Shown: positions 1-12,590 of the stretch, one piece after another
Layout of the letters: each line of letters starts with the position of its first letter
Numbering within the stretch: position 1 is the first letter of the stretch
DNA from: Daldinia sp. FL1419
Taxonomy: Eukaryota; Ascomycota; Sordariomycetes; Xylariales; Hypoxylaceae
Direction: 5' to 3'
NCBI GenBank assembly: GCA_025201765.1
Contig: MU623460.1
Span: forward strand, 47,615 to 111,614
Length of the DNA: 64,000 nucleotides
The notes under the pieces: model-generated
What the model saw: the letters and a program-made list of their open reading frames with translations, nothing else
The model's database searches: none
Told to the model about the DNA's origin: nothing
Position numbers and translations under genes: made by a program

Positions 1-465
1 GAATTAGACATTATTGGACTCAATGATTATATATAATTTTTTCTATATGGCACACAAATCCAGATGTAGTAGATTGATGTTTGACGTTCGAATTGGATTA
101 GTGATGAAATGAAATAATTCAACGTTAAGATGTAAAAGATGATGGATGTTAGTAGTAAGAAGACCTTCTTCAGCTGAACGTGTGGCTGGTCAAAAGATAG
201 TTAACTGTTAACTAGTAATTAAGTACCCAGGTACATCCTTAAGGCTGAACTTAGACGGTGGCACGTGTGGCTAACGAGATTCCAACCAGACGTTTGAACC
301 CCACCAAATTCAAGCTTTCCAGCTTCAGCTCTCTTTATCACTTGTACACCATCAAACGAGGACTCCTAGTCGCGCGCAATTCCCCCCAATCCCGAGTAAG
401 GCGCCAACTCACGCTTCGCCTTAACTGTCAAACAATACCAACCCTCGGAGAAGGATTCATTCATT
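1..465. other. upstream region of LSM4
   Basis: This is the non-coding leader and promoter side of LSM4. An 82-codon open frame beginning at 258 runs across the LSM4 start codon in another frame; it has no recognisable domain and I do not call it a gene. The bases just before 466 are pyrimidine/purine mixed with no clear TATA box. Confidence 0.6.
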
Positions 466-1048
466 ATGGTAAGTATTTCTATTTTATTCGCCATCCTCTC
501 CTATGACCAATCTACTTAGACACTAATACGAATACATCCTAGTTGCCCCTCGGTCTCTTGAACGCGGCCCAAGGTCATCCTATGCTCGTCGAGCTCAAGA
601 ACGGAGAAACGCTAAACGGTCATTTAATACAATGCGACACGTGGATGAACCTAACGCTGAAAGAGGTTATCCAGACGAGCCCGGTATTGCATCACGTCCA
701 TCCTCTCCAGCTGTCGACATAGCTAATATTATAAAAATAGGAAGGAGATAAGTTTGTTCGCCTACCCGAGGTATACATCAAAGGAAACAATGTAAGGCCT
801 GTATCATAACCGAGAGTGCGACTCCAGAAGTTGGACCTAATAGGATATAATAGATCAAATACCTCCGAGTGCCAGACGAGATCATCGACCTCGCGAAGGA
901 ACAACACCACGGACAACAAGGTGGATTCAGGGGCGGTCGCGGTGGACACGGCCAGCAGAGAGGAGATCACGGCGGGCGAGGCGGTGACAGAGGCGGCCGC
1001 GGTGGACGAGGTCAAGGGAGGGGTAGGGGCCGAGGCCGAGGAGCGTGA
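466..1048 (+). CDS. LSM4: U6 snRNA-associated Sm-like protein LSm4
   Basis: LSm4 is a subunit of the LSm2-8 ring that binds the 3' end of U6 snRNA in the nucleus and of the LSm1-7 ring that acts in cytoplasmic mRNA decay. Four exons are read: 466-468, 543-683, 741-791 and 854-1048, giving 129 aa. Exon 1 is only the ATG, followed directly by GTAAGT. The protein opens [14 protein letters not shown] and carries the Sm1 segment ([21 protein letters not shown]) and the Sm2 segment ([16 protein letters not shown]), which match the family closely. The last ~40 residues are an RGG/GRG-rich tail, usual in fungal LSm4 and linked to P-body assembly in yeast. All exon joins keep frame. Confidence 0.95.
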
Positions 1049-1937
1049 AGATAAATCGGTTAGCATGATGCCAGCGTGGAAGATATGCAGGTGACAAAAC
1101 CACTATCAAGGCCCTCGATCAGCAGCAGTACGAGGACGTAAATCACGCCTCGGAGAAGCCAGCAGAGCTGGGCCACAGTGCTAGGATACCTCAGATCAGA
1201 TGAAGATACCCAGCGCGCCGCAATGGTGTTGGCGCAAACTGTGTTTTATTAAACTGCTGTAAAGTCCGAACACAGATTGTAAGGATGTGGGGGAGGAGCC
1301 ATAGGGACAATTCAAGTATGCTCCGAAATGGATCCTACCTAATTACCTAGGGTTTCCATGATTTCGAATTTCACTCAGTTTTTGATATCATAAAAGTACC
1401 GATCAAGGGATGTCGGGTATATCTCGAGCAGTTTAACATGTAGTTATGGAATGTATTTACTAGCTAATAAGTACCTAGGTACCTAACATTAGGTATACCT
1501 TTGACAACCAAGCATTCCATATTTTAGTCTATACTAAATCTATAAGCATTCCAATTGCAGAGCTTATATAGGTAGGTTTATACACATGCCTATATTGTGC
1601 AGGAGGTAGGTACATCCATGTACGGATGGAACCTACATGTAGGTCATGTAGGTCATTGTAGGTAGTAACTAGTAGGTAAGTTACCTAACTTCCATATAGG
1701 TATAACTACCTAGTTAAATACAGAGATGTACTTGTAAGCGCTGCCAGCTGCCAACCGCCGCTAAGATAAAAATACCACAAAGTCTTATCTTATCAAAATC
1801 TTCATTTGCGCTCTTAATCTCAACCAAAAGAACTGGCGCCGGCTAACTTGTATACCCGATTACCCAATTACTTGTACCTCATGTTAGGTAATTAAGGATG
1901 TTTTCGGCGTCGACTAACTTCTATTTCTAGTCACGCA
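1049..1937. other. intergenic, rich in TAGGTA/TACCTA motifs
   Basis: This is the 3' side of LSM4 and the promoter of the next gene. No gene is seen. From about 1440 to 1740 the sequence is unusually dense in AGGTA/TACCT words, including an exact palindrome TACCTAGGTA at 1472-1481. Confidence 0.6.
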
Positions 1938-3896
1938 ATGCCGGGGGAGCGCATCGTCCTCGATGGGCTTTGGCGATGCCTATGTCCTTCCGCCGACATA
2001 GCTACACTTTCCAAATTACTTCGCCCTCGCACCTGTTCCAGACAGCAGCCGATTATATCCCCCGGTAGCAATGCTTCCATTTCTGGTAGACTGGGTCGAC
2101 GAGGGTACCAGCGCTACGCCGTTGCTCCCCGTAATAATCAGCCGCACGACGAATATTCCCCTGGTGAAGAAAGCCGGATAGAGTACCTCAAGCGGGTCGC
2201 GAAACGAAGCCCATGGGTTCCCGGTGCGCTCTTCGGGGACGCCGAAACTTTAGCTACACAGCTCGAGTCGATTCCGACCAATACCATTTACGCCGCTATC
2301 AAAGAGCTCACGAGGGCTGAAGATACTTATTGGTCAACCGTGAGATTAGTCGAGTATCTCGTAAGGGAAAGAAAAGAGAAACCAAACGTCGTGCTCTACG
2401 AGAGCCTCATAAGGGCCAATATCGATAAAAATCATGGATCCGCAGAGATCGCCGGTAGATTACTCAAGGAAATGGAGAGGTTGGGGATTCCAACGACACC
2501 ACAGATTTATCAAGCTCTCCTAGAAGTAAGATACTAGCTCCTCCAATAAATCGGTACGGGTTAACCTAACATCACAACTTAGGTTACAGCGGTACATCCT
2601 GATTATGTCCTTCGAAATACAGTGCTCTTCGAAATGAAGAATCGTTGGTATTCACCAACAGCGGATGATTTAGTAAATGTCACCATCGGGCTTTTAAGAG
2701 ATAACCAGTACGAGCTTGCGCTTGAGAAGTTGGAGGAATTGCACAAGGATCCTCTTAACATCCCGCTTTGGCTCTACGACGTGTTTCTTTATACCTTCGG
2801 AGATTTGGGTTTCCACGAAGAGACGCTCTCGATTCTCAAGCACCGAATGAAGATCGCAAACATGATCAGAGAGCCATTGTCGTTGAATTCATGGCAGTTC
2901 CTTCTTGACGTGTTTAGTAGGGATGCTTTTTACGCAGGGATCAAATACGTATGGGATCGCTCAGTCCCCCCCGGGCATATAAATCCCTCTGATGGCGTTA
3001 TTTTGAATGTCATAAATACAGCTTCTAATCATGCAGACGCAAGCTTAGCAATAAGTGCAATTCAGATGCTTTCAAATCGCGGTAAGAAACTTGAGTTACA
3101 CCATTACGAGGCTCTCATAGACATCCATGCTCGGCAGAAGGAGCTTCTAAAAGCGTTCACGACCTTATGTATTATGTCCAAAGCAGACCTACGCCCTAGT
3201 CTTGCTAGCACACGGTCCATTTATCGAGCGCTACGCGATTCGTCCGCGGAAACAGATAATGCATTGGCAATATTAAACGACCTAAGACTACAACATAATA
3301 TCCCCACAGCGGCTTTCAACGTTGTCTTGGAAGCTACAGAAATTCATCGTGGGTTCAAAGCAGCTTTAGATCTTTATAGGGGCGTACGCCAGATCTGTGC
3401 GGACGGCCCAGATCTTGAAACTTATCATATACTTTTCAGCCATTGCACAATGAGGAAGTCGATGAACTTTTTGTTCGCAGAGATGCAGACTTTCTTCATC
3501 GAACCTACCCAGGCCACGTACGACCATCTCATCCGGATTTCTAGCATGCAGGATAACTATGAGCAAGCGTTTATATTCTTAGAGAAGATGAAATCTTGCA
3601 AGACAGGGGGACAACCTAATAACTGGTGGATAAGTAGGGATTCTGCTCTAGCACTCATTAGGAGGTGCATCCAAGCCGAGGACATCAGAGCACAGGAACT
3701 TATTGAGGAATGCCACAAAAGGGGGATGTGCTTCGACGCGGAAGTCCAGCAATTACTTGAGGCAGTACAAAAACAGAAGGAATTAGCCGAGGCATTTGTG
3801 AGAGCTCCCGTGATGCAACTGTCGTCCCCAGCCTTAGTTACTACGCCATCCGCAGGGGAAGTTCAGGGCACAAGGCTTAGGGCTCTATCAGGTTAA
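1938..3896 (+). CDS. pentatricopeptide (PPR)-type protein, probably mitochondrial
   Basis: Two exons, 1938-2525 and 2583-3896, give 633 aa; the intron has GTAAGA and an ACTTAG acceptor and joins codons in phase 0. The N-terminal ~60 residues are basic, rich in Arg/Ser and poor in acids, as expected for a mitochondrial presequence. The rest is a chain of helical pairs typical of fungal PPR proteins, for example segments reading TPQIYQALLE, LHHYEALIDIHARQ and THATYDHLIR-like turns (at 3505-3540). Such proteins bind organellar RNA and act in mitochondrial RNA processing or translation. I cannot assign a specific yeast orthologue. The alternative is a more general TPR/helical repeat protein. Confidence 0.8.
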
Positions 3897-6800
3897 ACAT
3901 AGACCAATCCATCCAGAATAAAATAACTACGAACTCAGTCACCTTACTTATACGCCTTTACCTCTAGTGTGCTACAACTCGCTTCATAGTATAGGCATTT
4001 CGAATTTGAGCACCTACGGTCCCAGAAGTTGACTGGGATAAATACACATACAACAGTGATATACTATCATATCTAACAAACAAATATCTCTAACTTTAAT
4101 AACTTCCATCATGATACTCTTCATTCTCGAACCTCGAAACTACTATAAGTGTTATTAAATGTACTATAAAAATCACTATCGTAATAACCTTGAAGATAAA
4201 TATAAATCCAGAAAAAGGCCATCCCAGTTTTGACCTTGGATTACAGCATCATCACCTGGCGAATCCGAAAGTGATGATGCACCATCTTACTAAAACTCAC
4301 ATTGATTAAACATACCTAGGTAGATATTAACATAACATACTGTCTACGGTATCTAAAAACGAGACATGGGGTTTTGCAGTGAAGTCGAGGCTGTAAATAT
4401 GTATTAATATAAATATAACTATATCTTTAGTGTCAAAGGCAGTTCCTAGAGTTATCTGAGCAATTCTAATGAACTAGGTTAGCAAAGACATTAATTAATT
4501 CATATATTGGTATAGTCCCCATAAGCCCCTTCTTCATTTGGCCAAGAGTCTACTGGCACCACTGGTCCTTCTTTCCATTGGAACTGTCGACTACATAAAA
4601 TACTAACCTAATACCTCTTCAGATTCACGTTCTATTTTAAATTTCTACGGGTTTGTCCCCTCTTACAAGTCATTCATCTAGGCTACCTTATATCACGTTT
4701 ATAAAGTAAACCTCTTAATGACTACTAATGAAGTATTACCTATATCTCACTACCATAGTAAGCATCTACTCATATACAGAGTTGGAAAAAAAAAAAAACA
4801 AAAAAAAAACAAACAAACAAGTATTATAGACGTCGCTTCTACATATTTTAGCTCATGAACTACCGTAACTAGTGATAAAGAATAGGGGTGATGCGCATCA
4901 ATTAATACATGTGTGTAGAGGTTCGAGAGCTCGTGAAACATTGAAATTTCGATGGGTCTATCGATTTGATGCACTGCAACCTTAATATTGGCTTGTAGGG
5001 GTCGGAAGACGGAGAGAACCTTGGAACATTCCCGAATAGTAAATAGTAAACATGTACTCGAGTACTTGCATTGCATAAGAAGAGCTATGCAGGTTAAAAG
5101 GATTCCCCACAAACAACATGCCATCCCGCACCAAATTGGTCATCTTTTGATTGAGGCTAGTCACCAACCAGTTGGCTCTCTGGCTCTCTAGCGAACCTAC
5201 GCTAGACGTAGCTCCCTGCTTGTTTTCTTCCTGCGAACACGAATAGAATCGTCCAGTATCTAACGTACGCGCATACGACTAACCAAGCACCACATGCAGG
5301 CTAGCTATATGTCTTGTAGGTAAGATACCTACTTAAGCACGTATAGCAAACTGCAATACGAGTTTCCACAGAGGTATCATGTTCAATTTACATCATGATG
5401 CTAACAAAATATTCACGATTAGGAAAAATTTTACTATCTATCTCAATAGACGCTTTTGTACCCTTGCATGAAAGCCCTCGATTTAGTTATCTCCTTGCCT
5501 GTGCGGGACTTGTACCTCATATAGGTAATATAAAATTTGAGTGGACCGGCTGTGTGTAATGATGTACCTGGGTACATGGACATGTACTTATTCACGTAAT
5601 TTCCAAATTAATGATGGGTTTACCTAACTTAAGTATGTACCTCGCTACCTATTATATGTGTGTATCCAGGTAGGTACCCGACATAGAAATATACAGGTAT
5701 CGCCTGCATACATGTACCTTCTAGATAGGGGATACATACTTAATCTGTAATCTGATAGAGGTGTGCTGAGGACCCGATGTTCTGGTTTTGGGTGCGTGTA
5801 GGAAATGTGTAGCAAAGAAAACGCTAAATTTTAGAAAGTAACAGAAAAAAAACATGCCGATAAACATAAAGATATGATGAGGTGGCAGAAAGCTTGCAGG
5901 ACGGGCATGCAATGAAGAGAATACATCCAAGCTCTTACCTTTTGCTGGTTGATTAAATCCTCCGCCCAGTTGAAGTTTCAGGCCAATCAAACGAGCTCAA
6001 ACTTAGTGGCGACCCTTGTCGTTAAGTCCCTGTAACTAGCGTAAAAGGTCCCTAGGCCACACGTTGATACCCACGACCTAATGGTTTTGGAGTGCATCAA
6101 GTATCCTTGCCACAGACGGCTTTAACGCATTAACAGTAGCTAGCAGAACTGCTAACCATAATCTGATAGTGTAGTGGAAGGGGCCTACCCAAGGTAATAA
6201 AGGAGTACTCAGGTACAGTAACAGGTAAGGTACAGGGGTGATTTAGTACCTAGTACCAGTAACACGACCCCAAGCCCCTTTTAAAGCAAAAAATAAAAAA
6301 AAAGCCAGGGCGACCAAGGCCAGGGACCCAAATTTGATTTTTTGAACGAGGAGAGGACCTAGAAACAGGAGGTCGGGTTGCACACCACCTTCAACTTCAT
6401 TTTCCCACGTAAATTCTTCTTCCGTTTAGTCTTCAACCTCCTAATTTGGTAGACTGGCACTTCTTCTGCCATCCCAACCATCCCATTCATCCAATTCATC
6501 ATTTTTTCTTACTGCAACTCCGACATTCTCTATAATCTAGCGAGATAACTGGTACGCGCAGAGTCCGTCCCTCGACCCCCCCGTTTTTTAACTTTCTTCC
6601 ACTCGCTTCATTTACAATATTGTTTGAACGCTCTGCGACCTTCTGTAATTGACACGCGACTCTAAGTCATCTCCTGGGTATGTGAATATCGCAATCTGTT
6701 TCCCTTATTCTATACACACGGACATATACTATTAGACTTGTTCCATCGAGCTTCCCATAGTCCATGATTTTCGCAACCTTTCGCAGCAGTCGGAACCCAA

Positions 6801-6976
6801 GCTGCGTCGCGTCAACTTTCCCTTTTCTTCCCTTTAAACCCAACTTCATCTTGCCTCGACAGCAGCGATATAAACCCGGATGGTTCGAGACTAACTATTG
6901 TTTTCTTGTAGACTCAAACCTCGCACTTTCTCCGCATCGTATCTTTTAAGTCCTGACATTTCTTGACGTATTCACT
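3897..6976. other. 3 kb gene-poor intergenic region
   Basis: No convincing gene. Several overlapping open frames of 60-124 codons (around 4750-5190, 5721-5990, 6667-6949) lie on both strands with no family resemblance. The stretch holds an exact TACCTAGGTA palindrome (4313-4322), a poly-A/CAAA tract (about 4786-4820) and many TAGGTA words between 5300 and 5700. From about 6390 on it turns C/T-rich, typical of the promoter and leader of a strongly expressed fungal gene, here the septin. Confidence 0.6.
4313..4322. repeat. TACCTAGGTA palindrome
   Basis: Exact copy of a ten-base self-complementary word found five times in intergenic DNA of this window (also 1472, 10778, 45673 and 59708). Confidence 0.7.
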
Positions 6977-9170
6977 ATGGGTAAGCGCTTTCCCATTCGT
7001 ACTGATGCAGTCGCTTGTTTCGAAGAGGAGAGCAATATTGCAAGAGTCGCCGGCATGATGGAAGCAGCACTTGTTCAATCCGAACCTTATTTCTTCTTGC
7101 TTGGCCTGATGGATTCCCCTCCGGATCCAAGATTTGCATCCTATGAACATCAACAAACCGTCCCGTCTACACAACCTACACCTCGTCCTTGTTTTTTTTG
7201 GTTGATCTATCACTTCTTGGGCCTTGACCTTTTTGGTTCTTTGGAATATTCGACCATCGTTAGGAGCAATTGTCCCATCCATTCAGAAAACCAGAAAAAA
7301 AAAAGAAAAAAAAGAAAGAAAATCCAAGAAAATCCCCAGCTATTTGCACAATGCCAGCTTTTCTCAGCCCTCACAACAAGGCACGAGCTCGTAGTGTTCA
7401 ACTAGATGGCACTCACATTATGGAGAATCTCTGTTTGCCTCAGAGAGAGTCGGCTTCATCCCCAACTCCTGCCATAAGGTCGAGCACTCGGCTAGACCAG
7501 GAGAATCGGCCCCCCTCCGTTCGACATTACCGTAGCATGCTGGTCGTGGACGCCCCATCTCTTGGCCCTCTCAAGCCGATGTCTTACGAAGAACTTTATT
7601 TCCACCAACCGTTTGCCGGTATAACTCTTCGGGCGGCTGTGCAATTTGCTCTCCTTTGTATGTGCTAAAATTGTTAGAATTCCTTACTAACTCTGATATA
7701 ATAGCTGCAAACGGTACGATAGCCTCGCCTGCGCCGACCGAGGGCAAGCTACCCTCGCCTCAACCTTCGTCTCCTATGAGTTCTGACTTCAAATCGACAG
7801 CCTCAGCTGTTGCCCCGACTTCGGGCCCAATTATCAATGACAACAAGAATATCGTTCGAAGGAAGCTGACCGGCTACGTCGGTTTTGCCAACTTACCTAA
7901 TCAATGGCATCGTAAGAGCGTCCGAAAGGGCTTCAATTTCAATGTCATGGTTGTCGGTAAGTACTTTGTCTATTTTCCCTTGACCGATTGATGACTGAAT
8001 ATTGTCATTTTAGGTGAATCTGGTTTGGGTAAATCCACTCTCGTCAACACTTTGTTCAACACATCTTTGTACCCCCCTAAGGACCGAAAGGGACCTAGCC
8101 TTGACATAATACCCAAGACTGTCTCTATTCAATCCATCAGCGCGGATATTGAGGAGGCTGGCGTTCGTCTACGCCTGACTGTTGTCGATACCCCTGGATT
8201 TGGAGATTTCGTCAACAATGATGAGTCGTGGAGACCCATTGTTGACAACATCGAGCAACGCTATGACGCTTATCTAGATGCCGAGAACAAGGTCAACCGC
8301 ATGAATATCGTGGACAACCGTATCCATGCATGTGTTTTCTTCATCCAGCCTACGGGTCATTCTTTGAAGCCTCTAGATATTGAAGTTATGCGTCGACTAC
8401 ATACCAAGGTTAACCTGATCCCCGTCATTGCCAAATCTGATACTCTTACCGATGACGAGATTGCTGGCTTCAAATCCAGGGTACGTTTCCTCCCTTATAT
8501 CCTTCGTGTTGTATCGCTAACATTGCTTTAGATTCTTGCCGACATCAAGCATCACGGAATTCAGATCTTCGAGGGTCCCCGATATGAGTTGGATGACGAA
8601 GAGACAATCGCGGAGAACAATGAGATTATGTCGAAGGTTCCTTTCGCCGTTGTGGGTGCCAATAATGAAGTCACCAATGCCGACGGACGCAAGGTTCGCG
8701 GCCGTCGTTACCCGTGGGGTGTCATTGAAGTCGACAATGAGGAACATTGCGATTTCGTCAAACTGCGCCAAATGCTCATCCGAACCCACATGGAAGAGCT
8801 CAAGGAGCACACGAACAACGTTCTGTACGAAAACTACCGAACAGACAAGCTCACCGCGATGGGTGTTGCTCAAGACCCGAGTGTCTTCAAGGAGGTCAAC
8901 CCAGCTGTCAAGCAAGAAGAAGAGCGTGCTCTACACGAGCAGAAGCTTGCCAAGATGGAAGCCGAAATGAAGATGGTGTTCCAGCAGAAGGTAGCTGAAA
9001 AGGAGAGTAAATTGAAGCAGAGTGAAGAAGAGTTGTACGCTCGTCATAGAGAAATGAAGGAGCAACTAGAACGGCAACGACTAGAACTGGAAGAGAAGAA
9101 GGCGAGAATCGAATCTGGAAGACCTATAGAAAAGGAGGGCAAGCGAAAGGGTTTCTCCCTGCGGAACTAA
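6977..9170 (+). CDS. CDC3: septin, Cdc3/AspB class
   Basis: Septin GTPase that polymerises with other septins at septa, hyphal tips and branch sites. Preferred model: 6977-6980, 7705-7956, 8014-8480 and 8532-9170, 453 aa. Exon 1 is ATGG followed by GTAAGC, and it joins to give [12 protein letters not shown]; the total length fits the family. The G domain shows the P-loop GESGLGKST (residues 86-94), DTPGFGD (144-150) and AKSD (225-228). The basic stretch just before the P-loop fits the phosphoinositide-binding region. The last ~95 residues are a Lys/Glu-rich coiled coil (residues ~350-440), as in Cdc3. Sequence resemblance to Aspergillus AspB is very close through the G domain. The 724-nt first intron contains another open exon (7351-7657) that also splices in frame; see findings. 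Confidence 0.95.
7351..7657 (+). other. possible alternative first coding exon of the septin
   Basis: An ATG at 7351 opens 102 codons plus one base up to a GTATGT donor at 7658. The following 47-nt intron has a perfect TACTAAC branch point and the same acceptor (7704) as the main model, and the join keeps the septin frame. This would give a 554-aa form with a 102-residue N-terminal extension lacking any known domain. The A-rich tract just before 7351 looks like a leader. It may instead be unspliced intron sequence or a decoy. Confidence 0.4.
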
Positions 9171-11067
9171 CCTCTAACGACACCCCATACTAATCTATGA
9201 TCTACGCCCGGAGCCTTCATGATGCCCGTCCAGTACCAGCCTGCCGCGTTCTTTCACTTCGTCATTCTGTCTATTCAACCCTCTGTTCTTTTAATTAATT
9301 ATCACTTAATACACTTCGTCAGAGATTGTCAGTTGGGCAACCCCTGGGCGAGTAACTCCTGACCGTGGTTAGTGGTACCCAAAGAAGCACCCGGCAGTTA
9401 CCATGAAAAAAAAATCCGACAAAAAGACCGGCTTCCAAGAGGCAAAGTTCCCTGATGTCTAGGGTTGCTTTTCCGGCGTTCTTGAACATTGCGGTGAGAT
9501 ATAGTTGGTTCAGGATTTTGACGACTATATCCTATTCTCCCCGACGTTGTGCATTAGGCTGCCTTATATGTCTCATTAAAACGCCCCAACATTCCATTTG
9601 ATATTTGGAGAGGGGTGAGTATGGCATAGTGAATAGGTATGGCAGGACAGCATCTATTTAATTCTTACCAACCGGTCGGAAAGCACCCGCGAATATTACC
9701 TGAAGACAACTGGGTTCCCGTTGCCTCTCGGAGTCTTCGTCCTACCGTTTATTTTCCTTCACGATCATATGTGCTTGTTTTTTTCAGCTGTTACGACAAA
9801 ATACCCGGAATTGGCGGAAAGTCGATAGGCGGCTTGGTGTGTTCGTGGAGGATACGGAGGAGAATGTCAGAGTATAATGCTCCCCCAAAATTTTTAGATG
9901 TCTGTATTTTAGGAGTAAGCCTTCTCGCTCAAGGGATGGATGTATCCACTGGTCTCGCCGGCCGGTGCCATCTGAAGATGAAGGCCCTCTCGACGCACAC
10001 GCACATCTGGCCACGAACTTGGCTCACTCTTGGTTTTCCTTACGTCAAACCCACTGTCCTGTGTTTTCCTTGTGTTTCTAGCCTCGATGTGTTTCTCAGT
10101 TTAGGTCGTCTGAATTAAGAAAAGGATGATTGTTTTTCTTAGGTTGAGTTTCTAAATGTGAAGTGAATGACGTATGTTTGAGTGATGATGGCCTTATAAG
10201 ACTTGAAGACTTTAAGACGTTAAAGAATCCATATCTATGGCACGTTGTATGGTTTAGATGCTTATGTAGAAGTTGTGTTTTTGAAAATACATGTTAGTGA
10301 AGTGATTAAATTTGACCTACAAGATAATTGAATTATTTATCGCCTTTTGAGCCCCCAAGAGTACCTAGATATTCAAAGAATAATTGAGGCCGAGTCTTCT
10401 AGGCCGGTTGTGTGAGATTTAACTCGTAGTTTTCTGGCTATTGAAGTCGTTTGTAGGGCGTAGCTTGCCGGCTACGTTAATTATTTGCCTAGTTTTTAGC
10501 ACTGTATCTGCTTAGGGACGCATAAACATGTCAGTCAATATATCCTACAGCAAGAAGGGATGGCTGGGGCGCCGGGTCGTTTTGCGGCGCTACATAGCAT
10601 TCCGACGTCTTGAATATGCGGCATGGAAATCTTGGGTATTCACGACGAAACAACTACACAGCATCGCCCGCTCTACATGTTTCTTAATGGCACGGAATTA
10701 TCATAATCGCGTCTAGTAAGGGATGGCAACAGGCGCTGGCGAGGGTACACATTTGTATTGTACATGCTATATCTATATACCTAGGTATATGCACAGAGAA
10801 GGATCTCCACCAACCAGGCCGCCTCCTCAGCAGCCCGGTGTAGCCAAACGAGCTGGGTTGGGAAATTTCCCTAGGTCGTAGGCTTTCGTAATATACAATT
10901 GTATGCTTGTCAAGATTTGCCGGGGTAGAGGCTGACCGCGTCTCGTGTAGTCTATCTCGTTGTAGCTACCTAGGCTCGGACTAGGCCAACCAGATACTCG
11001 TCCCTTTCTTCGTAAGACCGAAGACTACCCCCCTAAGCAAAGCCTCGATTCATTATCCGATGATAGT
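9171..11067. other. convergent intergenic region, septin and NAM9 3' sides
   Basis: The 3' flanks of two convergent genes. A 159-codon frame at 9639-10118 and a 62-codon one at 10528-10716 show no domain or compositional sign of coding. An exact TACCTAGGTA palindrome lies at 10778-10787. Confidence 0.6.
10778..10787. repeat. TACCTAGGTA palindrome
   Basis: Exact intergenic copy of the ten-base palindrome. Confidence 0.7.
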
Positions 11068-12590
11068 TTACCTCCTTCTCAGGTACCAGTTGAAAGCTAA
11101 CTGGTTGACGGATTCAGGGAAGGGCGTCGGGACCTCGGCGCTGCCGACCCTGGCAACGGGGTGTCGTAGGTACACGGCAGCGCAGATGTTGTGGTTGACC
11201 TCGAGGTACTTGGGGATAAAAGCAAAAGGAGCCATGTAATTACGCGGCCGCCAAGGTGTCTTGTACGGCTTGGTGGGATCCCATGGGTTATCCTCCTCCT
11301 CGCGCAGGTACTCAGCCAGACGTTGCTCTAGCTTCTTGATTTCCGCCTTGCTGAGGTCATCGAACGGGTCTGCCGACGACGACGATTGTCGAGTCGCGGC
11401 CGGGGCACTTTCGGTAGTAGGGCTGGAGATGTTGAGCCCTGAGACTAGTTCGGTCAGCTCGTCGGTAATTTCGCTCGGGGAGGCGCCTGCACGGCTGGCG
11501 CGGGAAAGTAGAGGGCGCAGGTCCTTGACGAATTTCCGTAGTCTCTGCTTCTGGTGTCCGTTCAGTTCGCTATCCTCTTCTAATATTGTCTTGGCCCGCG
11601 TGACTATTTCTTGTATTTTCTTCCGTGTCGGCTTCATATCTGCCTTGACGGGTTCTGGCGCGTCCGTCGTATCGGGGTCTTGTTCTGCCGCTTCAGCGTC
11701 CTTAGTTTCGGCTGCTTCTTCGGTGGCCGCTTCTGCTCCCGGCTCTTCTGCCGGCTCCTCGGATTCCTCCTCGGCTCCTTCGCTGGATGCCTTCTTTGCT
11801 TTCGACTTATTCGGGTCGGGTTTAGGGACGCCCGTTGCGTATAAGACACGTTCGGGGTCGACTTGGAACATATCACCGGGATTAAGACGATAGGCGGGGT
11901 ATGGCATCTATTACGTGGGGTTCGTTAGCGACGCTGTTGTATGTTTCGTATATAATAATACGCAATTGCGTATTTGCGATGGAATTAATACTAACCACTT
12001 TGCCATTGACTCTAACAGCGCCGTGAACGCAAAACTGCCTCGCCTGTCTCGCGCTACTTGCGAACATGGCTCTAAATACGGCTATATCCAATCTTCTCTC
12101 CATGGGCGCGAATGTCATCTGCATATAGGGAGTCGGGGTGGGTTTCTCTACTGATACTTGGGACCAATTCGGGCGGACATCCTTTCCGGATCCTCTACCG
12201 GCGGCCAATTCAGAACCGTCGTATTTGGCCATATATTTGGGGTCCATCTCGGCGACACTTAGCAAGCGGCGGCTGAACATGCGCACCCACTTTCGCTCGA
12301 CGACGTGCTCGCCGTGATAGTTTCGTAGCATACCCTTCGCTTTCCATTTTTGCTGGAAGAAAGTTTCGAGATCGCCTTTACCGAGCTTCGGGTCCCTAGT
12401 ACGCCAGATGTTGAAAAGATTGTATTTGTTCCAACTTTGCCGAAGTTTCTATATTTAAGAAAAAAAGCAAAAAAAGAGAAATTAGTGAATTTGGAATATT
12501 TGGAATATTTACATCGATGATGCGACGGTTGAAGCGAATTGGTGATTTACTTACAGGTCTTTTCAGACCGTGATACCTTCTGGGCTTCAT
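11068..12590 (-). CDS. NAM9: mitochondrial small-subunit ribosomal protein S4 (Nam9, uS4m)
   Basis: Component of the mitochondrial ribosome small subunit that binds 12S/15S rRNA. Exons in transcript order: 12555-12590, 11996-12448 and 11068-11907, giving 442 aa, all joins in frame. The start is set at [12 protein letters not shown], the conserved fungal N-terminus; an upstream in-frame ATG at 12632 would add 14 residues. The S4 RNA-binding domain spans the second exon and the start of the third ([20 protein letters not shown], then AVRVNGKV, then [12 protein letters not shown]). Between residues ~200 and ~250 sits an insertion rich in Glu, Ala, Lys and Asp, which is disordered and common in fungal homologues but long here. 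The C-terminus ends with the conserved block on either side of [15 protein letters not shown]. Confidence 0.93.

Noticed and set aside
258..506. 82-codon plus-strand frame over the LSM4 start
   Set aside because: It overlaps the LSM4 ATG and donor in another frame and has no domain; it is leader sequence.
9639..10118. 159-codon plus-strand frame downstream of the septin
   Set aside because: No family resemblance, and it has low-complexity 3'-flank composition. It could only be revived by transcript evidence.
11261..11893. 210-codon frame antisense to NAM9
   Set aside because: A Ser/Ala-rich shadow created by the Glu/Ala-rich insertion of the real gene on the other strand.
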